Assembly (NCBI GenBank): GCA_002084985.1
Contig: MZGO01000031.1
Span: forward strand, 1-10,188
From: Thermotoga sp. 4484_232
GTDB lineage: Bacteria > Thermotogota > Thermotogae > Thermotogales > Thermotogaceae
Direction: 5' to 3'
Length of the DNA: 10,188 nt
This document shows, in pieces, positions 6,986-10,188 of this stretch. Position 1 is the first letter of the stretch. Each line of letters starts with the position of its first letter. The notes under the pieces are model-generated. The model was given only the letters and a program-made list of their open reading frames with translations. It had not been told where the DNA came from and made no database searches. The position numbers and the translations under genes are program-made.

Positions 6986-7032
6986 ACAAAATGGGAATAG
7001 GTAAAAATAATATTGAATTCATATGGTAAGAA

Positions 7033-7515
7033 TCAAAACTGCCATCTGATACCCAAAGTAATTCTGTATTTATTTTTCAAGTTGTGCTCAAGGCCTGCGA
7101 CGAGAAACAGCGATTTGTAGATATTTACACCGATCTCCGCCGAAAGAAGCATCTCTTCTTCTGACAGATAAAGATTCAAACCCAATGCTATGTTCTCATC
7201 CAAGATCTGTGCTCCCACTCTCCAAATGTTGTTTTTAATCTCCCACTTGATTGGATCGAATACCAAAGGATACCATCCTGCATGTAGAGTTACGTTAGGA
7301 AGCACCCTCGTCTGATCTGAAAACCCCAAAGCTACCAAAAACTCGTTATCCTTTCCGTACAACAGGAATCCTCCCATTCTCAGATCTTCTCCTAGAATCT
7401 TGCTTTCCATACCAAATTTGAATGAAGCTTTGGAATTCAAAGAACCGGTTATCTCCATTCTCCAATCATCTGTAAGCCACCAAAGAAATTCAAAACTCGT
7501 GGATATCTTGCTCAT
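7033..7515 (-). CDS. Outer-membrane beta-barrel segment (probably split from the gene upstream)
   Basis: From ATG 7515-7513 this encodes 160 residues of short alternating strands (STSFEFLWWL, ASFKFGMESKI, NVTLHAGWYPLVF, LLSAEIGVNI). It ends KYRITLGIRWQF, with the C-terminal phenylalanine and alternating pattern that the BAM machinery recognises. About ten strands can be counted. It has no signal peptide. The reading frame stays open upstream to 7593, and joining it to the preceding gene by one base near 7530 gives a smooth exported barrel protein (FAFFIKASL then GEGTLDMS). The ATG overlaps the upstream TGA as ATGA, with AAGGA 9 bases before it. It is therefore either a coupled second gene or the 3' half of a frameshifted one; I favour the frameshift. 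Ligand or cargo is unknown. Confidence 0.65.
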   Translation of the reverse strand: MSKISTSFEFLWWLTDDWRMEITGSLNSKASFKFGMESKILGEDLRMGGFLLYGKDNEFLVALGFSDQTRVLPNVTLHAGWYPLVFDPIKWEIKNNIWRVGAQILDENIALGLNLYLSEEEMLLSAEIGVNIYKSLFLVAGLEHNLKNKYRITLGIRWQF

Positions 7516-8144
7516 ATCCAGAGTTCCTTCACCAAAGATGCCTTTATGAAGAAGGCAAAGTATCTTTTCTCTTTTTCCACTCCACCTGTCCATCCAAGGG
7601 TGTTTTGCTTGTTCTCCACCGAAACGATGGAAACAGGGACGAACTCGTTGAGAGGAACCTGGACCTGTGTTTTGAGAAGAGAAGAACCTGACAGATCAGT
7701 TAATGAGACTTTCGTGAGGATTGATCCATCTTTTTCTATATTCAATGGCATCACCGAAATTTTTATACCAGAAGAGTTTCTAATCCCAGCAGTGGTCGAC
7801 AGCCTTTCCCTTCCAACCAGCAGACTCGCTTCTTTGCCCGGAACAGTCGCTATCCAGGGTTTTGAGACCTTCTTTTCCTTTCTGCTGGATTTTCCCAGAT
7901 CTATCTTTAAAGTCGTCAATGGCATTTTGAGTAAAAGCTCCATCAACTTTGGATCGTAAACAACACCGAAGATTTTCTCCTCTACTGTGTCCTTTTCAAA
8001 ATTTCCCTCCTTCAAGCCCAACTTCAAAACGGTTTCTTCACTGAGCTCCACCATCTCCATTTGATATACAACGATCATCGGTTTTTCTTGAGCAAGTGAT
8101 AAAATCCCTAAAAGAAGACCGAGGATTACTAAAAATTTTCTCAT
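7512..8144 (-). CDS. Exported protein with a small secretin-like domain
   Basis: 210 residues. The signal peptide is MRKFLVILGLLLGILSLA, with cleavage before QEK. The rest resembles a shortened secretin beta domain. EMVELSEETVLKLGL (30-44) parallels the EVSKDVVGELGI start of that domain in the neighbouring secretin. KPWIATVPGKEASLLVGR (95-112) parallels its DPWIIVSDGKKANLFVGK. IKISVMPLNIEKDGS (127-141) parallels VSLEIIPRIVNDGE. RYFAFFIKASL (194-204) resembles a terminal secretin strand or the first strand of a barrel. The ATG at 8144 is preferred because GAGAGG (8159-8154) lies 9 bases upstream; the ATG at 8153 would touch that site. It follows the secretin by 39 bases and overlaps the barrel segment by 4. 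The family assignment is my own comparison of the two proteins. Confidence 0.65.
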   Translation of the reverse strand: MRKFLVILGLLLGILSLAQEKPMIVVYQMEMVELSEETVLKLGLKEGNFEKDTVEEKIFGVVYDPKLMELLLKMPLTTLKIDLGKSSRKEKKVSKPWIATVPGKEASLLVGRERLSTTAGIRNSSGIKISVMPLNIEKDGSILTKVSLTDLSGSSLLKTQVQVPLNEFVPVSIVSVENKQNTLGWTGGVEKEKRYFAFFIKASLVKELWI

Positions 8145-8157
8145 ACTAATCATCCTC

Positions 8158-8193
8158 TCAGAGAATCTCAGTTGTTATGAATATCATGAGTTC
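8158..8193 (-). pseudogene. Orphan secretin C-terminal strand
   Basis: In a frame different from the secretin ORF, bases 8193-8158 encode ELMIFITTEIL and then TGA. This closely matches the last strand of secretins (typically ELLIFITPRIL). It begins 7 bases before the end of the secretin stop codon. The expected core between the two parts, with its GGL and VPLLGDIP-type motifs, is missing. The simplest reading is an internal deletion that also shifted the frame. Confidence 0.6.
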
Positions 8194-9188
8194 ACATAAA
8201 TGGTGGTTGAAAGATCACTTCTTTTCACAGAGAACAGGCCAGATCTTTCTCCCACGAAATGACTTATCTTAGGTGAGAGTGTGAGCTCTATTTCCCCATC
8301 GTTCACAATCCTTGGAATTATCTCCAGGCTCACACCAACATCTATGGATTCGATCCTGCTTGTGGCTCTTCCTGTTTCTAAAACCACTGTGTGACGTTTT
8401 CCTACAAAGAGATTCGCTTTTTTGCCATCGCTTACGATTATCCAGGGATCTGCCGTCACTTTTGCTTTTTGTTCTCCTTCCAGTAGTTTTATCTTGGATA
8501 CGATGTTACCGAACACATCTGTTTCAAAAGAGATGCTACCAAGGACGAGCCCGAGAACACTCGTCCAATCCTCGTTTATCGATTGTCCAGCATTTAGAGA
8601 TAGATCCAAACTGTTTATTCCGAGCTCTCCTACAACGTCTTTAGAAACTTCGGTCACGAGTACGCTTATCTTGATCTGTCTGATTGGAACATCTATCTTT
8701 GCAAGATCTTCTTTGAAACGCTCGATGAAACTTCTTGGAGCGGTTATAGTGATTGTATTGGTCTGTTCATCTATCTTTATGAAGGAGTTATAGATGGAGG
8801 GAAGGAGTTCTTTAGCACTTTTAGCCGTTATGTAGTGAAGTTTAAAAACCTCACTTTCCGCCAGGAATCTGAAGGCAGGGTTTTTAGGATCAGGGGCTCC
8901 AACGAAGTAGAAATCATCTATTTTGACGAATATGTACCCACCTGGCATCAAGATCATCTTCAAAGCTTTTTCTAGCGGAACCTCGTTGAGCTCCAACGTG
9001 ACAAAACCACTTACTGTGGTATCCGCTATGATCGTAACACCTGTCTGTGCCGATATATCGCTCAATGCATCTAGAATGAATGTATTTTGGAAAATGTTCG
9101 TGACTAACGGTTGCTGTTCTACTTCTTCTGCTATCATGATAGAACTTATTATCAAAATCAACGCGAATATTATTTTTTTACTTTTCAT
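8184..9188 (-). CDS. Secretin-like outer-membrane protein, C-terminally truncated
   Basis: 334 residues of the GspD/PilQ secretin family, which forms multimeric outer-membrane channels for type II secretion and type IV pili. The signal peptide is 1-20 (cleavage after SIMIA). An STN/N0-type domain spans about 28-98, an N1 domain about 113-167 (AKSAKELLPSIYNSFIKID), and the secretin beta domain starts at 170 (EVSKDVVGELGI, TADPWIIVSDGKKANLFVG, VGVSLEIIPRI). It ends at STTIYVNS, just where other secretins continue into DGxTxxIGGL and the VPLLGDIP core, so a normal channel is doubtful. The ATG at 9188-9186 follows AGGAGG (9202-9197) by 8 bases; GTG at 9197 lies within that site. It overlaps the upstream gene by 11 bases, which indicates one operon. 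Confidence 0.8.
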   Translation of the reverse strand: MKSKKIIFALILIISSIMIAEEVEQQPLVTNIFQNTFILDALSDISAQTGVTIIADTTVSGFVTLELNEVPLEKALKMILMPGGYIFVKIDDFYFVGAPDPKNPAFRFLAESEVFKLHYITAKSAKELLPSIYNSFIKIDEQTNTITITAPRSFIERFKEDLAKIDVPIRQIKISVLVTEVSKDVVGELGINSLDLSLNAGQSINEDWTSVLGLVLGSISFETDVFGNIVSKIKLLEGEQKAKVTADPWIIVSDGKKANLFVGKRHTVVLETGRATSRIESIDVGVSLEIIPRIVNDGEIELTLSPKISHFVGERSGLFSVKRSDLSTTIYVNS

Positions 9189-10188
9189 GGTTTGCACCTC
9201 CTACCACTGTGAACTTGGTTTTAACAACCGACGGTTCATCTCCTCCGTAGTCCACTCTTGCGAGAATTTCGTATTCACCTGGCTCGAGCGACATTGGTAC
9301 CATGAAACTGAAAATTCTCTTTGTTCCAGGAAGAATGGGATTCTCCCCAGAAAGAGTGGCCACGGTGAGTTTCTCAGTTTTGGGAGGTATTATCCTCCCA
9401 TCCTCAAGTATCACCTGAGGATGTAGTCTATTCAAGACAACTTCGACTTTTGCGTTCAGATGTATCGTTCCTTCATTGAGAAATAGGAAATCCATTCCTA
9501 CAGAATTCTTCTGTACATCGAGTGTTTTCAACTTCAACGCTCCTTTCTTCGACGCTTTCTTCTTGTCTCCAACGAATATCAACAAACTCGATCCCATTTC
9601 ACTATGGGCGCTTTCACCTTCAGATTTGAAAATGACATCTGCATAGTAACCACCTTTAGCGCTTCTAGGTGGTTTCATCATAAGGCGGACCCTTCTTGTC
9701 TGCCCTGGTTTCAAGGTGAAGACGGAAGGTTTCACCTCAACCCAGGGAAACTTTTCTTCTCTCTCCGACTCAGGTAATATGTTTCCGTATATATCGAATA
9801 CAAGCGGGAGAACATATCCTCTGAGTTTTATAGTTTCTTTTCCCCTGTTTACAACCTTTATAACATTTGATTTGAAAGATCCTGGCCTCAGTTCGATCTC
9901 CAAATTCTGTGGTTCAACCAGGAAACGAGCCATTTCTTTCTCCAAGGTTTCTTTAGTGGTCAATTGCGCTTCCTGAACGGAAAATTCCGTTTCTGCCACC
10001 ACAGGTCTGTTTCCTCCATAATTCACGATAGCTCTTGCAACGTAATCACCTGGGGGAAGCTGTCTTGTGAGAACAGACATCAGGTTCACTTTTGCGCCAG
10101 GAAGAATCACTCCTCTTCCACCACCTAAAGGCATTCGGGCAACGGTTCTACCCTGTTTTGTTCGCAATATCAGAAGGCCTTTCGTGAA
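9178..10188 (-). CDS. Ig/PapD-like periplasmic protein (5' end outside window)
   Basis: 336 residues are visible and the frame is open at the right edge, so the start and any signal peptide are missing; a TTG at 10167 is not needed as a start. The protein is built of Ig-like beta modules. A middle module (FLVEPQNLEIELRPG, WVEVKPSVFTLKPGQTRRV, GGYYADVIF) resembles PapD-type chaperones or DUF916-like domains. A second module recurs: PPGDYVARAIVNYGGNRP with ETEFSV near the edge, and EPGEYEILARVDYGGDEP with KTKFTV at the C-terminus. The visible part is thus the tail of one copy, a PapD-like module and a second copy. Its last 11 bases overlap the secretin gene, so it probably works with it in the periplasm as a chaperone, scaffold or adaptor. 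That role is inferred from context. Confidence 0.65.
   Translation of the reverse strand, partial: FTKGLLILRTKQGRTVARMPLGGGRGVILPGAKVNLMSVLTRQLPPGDYVARAIVNYGGNRPVVAETEFSVQEAQLTTKETLEKEMARFLVEPQNLEIELRPGSFKSNVIKVVNRGKETIKLRGYVLPLVFDIYGNILPESEREEKFPWVEVKPSVFTLKPGQTRRVRLMMKPPRSAKGGYYADVIFKSEGESAHSEMGSSLLIFVGDKKKASKKGALKLKTLDVQKNSVGMDFLFLNEGTIHLNAKVEVVLNRLHPQVILEDGRIIPPKTEKLTVATLSGENPILPGTKRIFSFMVPMSLEPGEYEILARVDYGGDEPSVVKTKFTVVGGANHEK

Noticed and set aside
7505..7545. Programmed ribosomal frameshift joining the secretin-like gene to the barrel segment
   Set aside because: No X-XXY-YYZ slippery heptamer is visible at the frame change (TCT TTG GTG). An indel, or a restart at ATGA, is simpler.
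7516..7593. ATG at 7593 as the true start of the barrel segment
   Set aside because: It has no ribosome binding site, and the added residues (MDRWSGKREKILCLL) have no signal peptide and read like an out-of-frame shadow of the upstream gene.
9189..9197. GTG at 9197 as start of the secretin
   Set aside because: It lies within the AGGAGGTG site that serves the ATG at 9188.

Overview
The window looks like chromosomal DNA of a Thermotogales bacterium. HrcA and DnaJ resemble the Thermotoga maritima proteins as I remember them, DnaJ has that lineage's glycine-poor linker, coding strands are purine-rich, and ribosome binding sites are strong AGGAGG types. I cannot name the species.

Layout. 1-322 is a decayed aldo/keto reductase gene (+), with in-frame stops and frameshifts. 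323-554 has no intact gene but may hold a decayed minus-strand gene start. 555-3214 is the heat-shock operon hrcA-grpE-dnaJ (+), behind a promoter and a perfect CIRCE operator whose spacer holds the hrcA ribosome binding site. dnaJ overlaps tail-to-tail by 10 bp with a yqeH-type circularly permuted GTPase gene (-, 3205-4293). That gene shares an overlapping divergent promoter region with a secreted protein made of seven tandem propeller-like repeats (+, 4368-5675). 5676-6232 is a very AT-rich gap with no intact gene; its minus strand reads like a worn-out coding sequence. 6233-6985 (+) encodes a small SARP/BTAD-type regulator. From 7033 to the right edge lies a minus-strand cell-envelope cluster, read right to left: an Ig/PapD-like periplasmic protein (5' end outside the window), a secretin-like protein, an exported protein with a small secretin-like domain, and a beta-barrel segment ending in an outer-membrane C-terminal signal.

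How the parts work together. HrcA represses its own operon through CIRCE, and GrpE and DnaJ are co-chaperones for a DnaK encoded elsewhere. YqeH acts in small-subunit ribosome assembly. The minus-strand cluster looks like an outer-membrane secretion or surface-assembly apparatus, but two of its genes appear damaged or remodelled. The secretin ORF stops just before the usual glycine-rich core, yet the typical secretin C-terminal strand (ELMIFITTEIL) survives a few bases on in another frame. The barrel segment is separated from its exported N-terminal part by an apparent one-base frameshift, with an ATGA stop/start overlap at the break.

The most interesting parts are this envelope cluster, the CIRCE with the ribosome binding site in its loop, and the seven-repeat secreted protein. 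I found no tRNA, rRNA, CRISPR array or insertion sequence.
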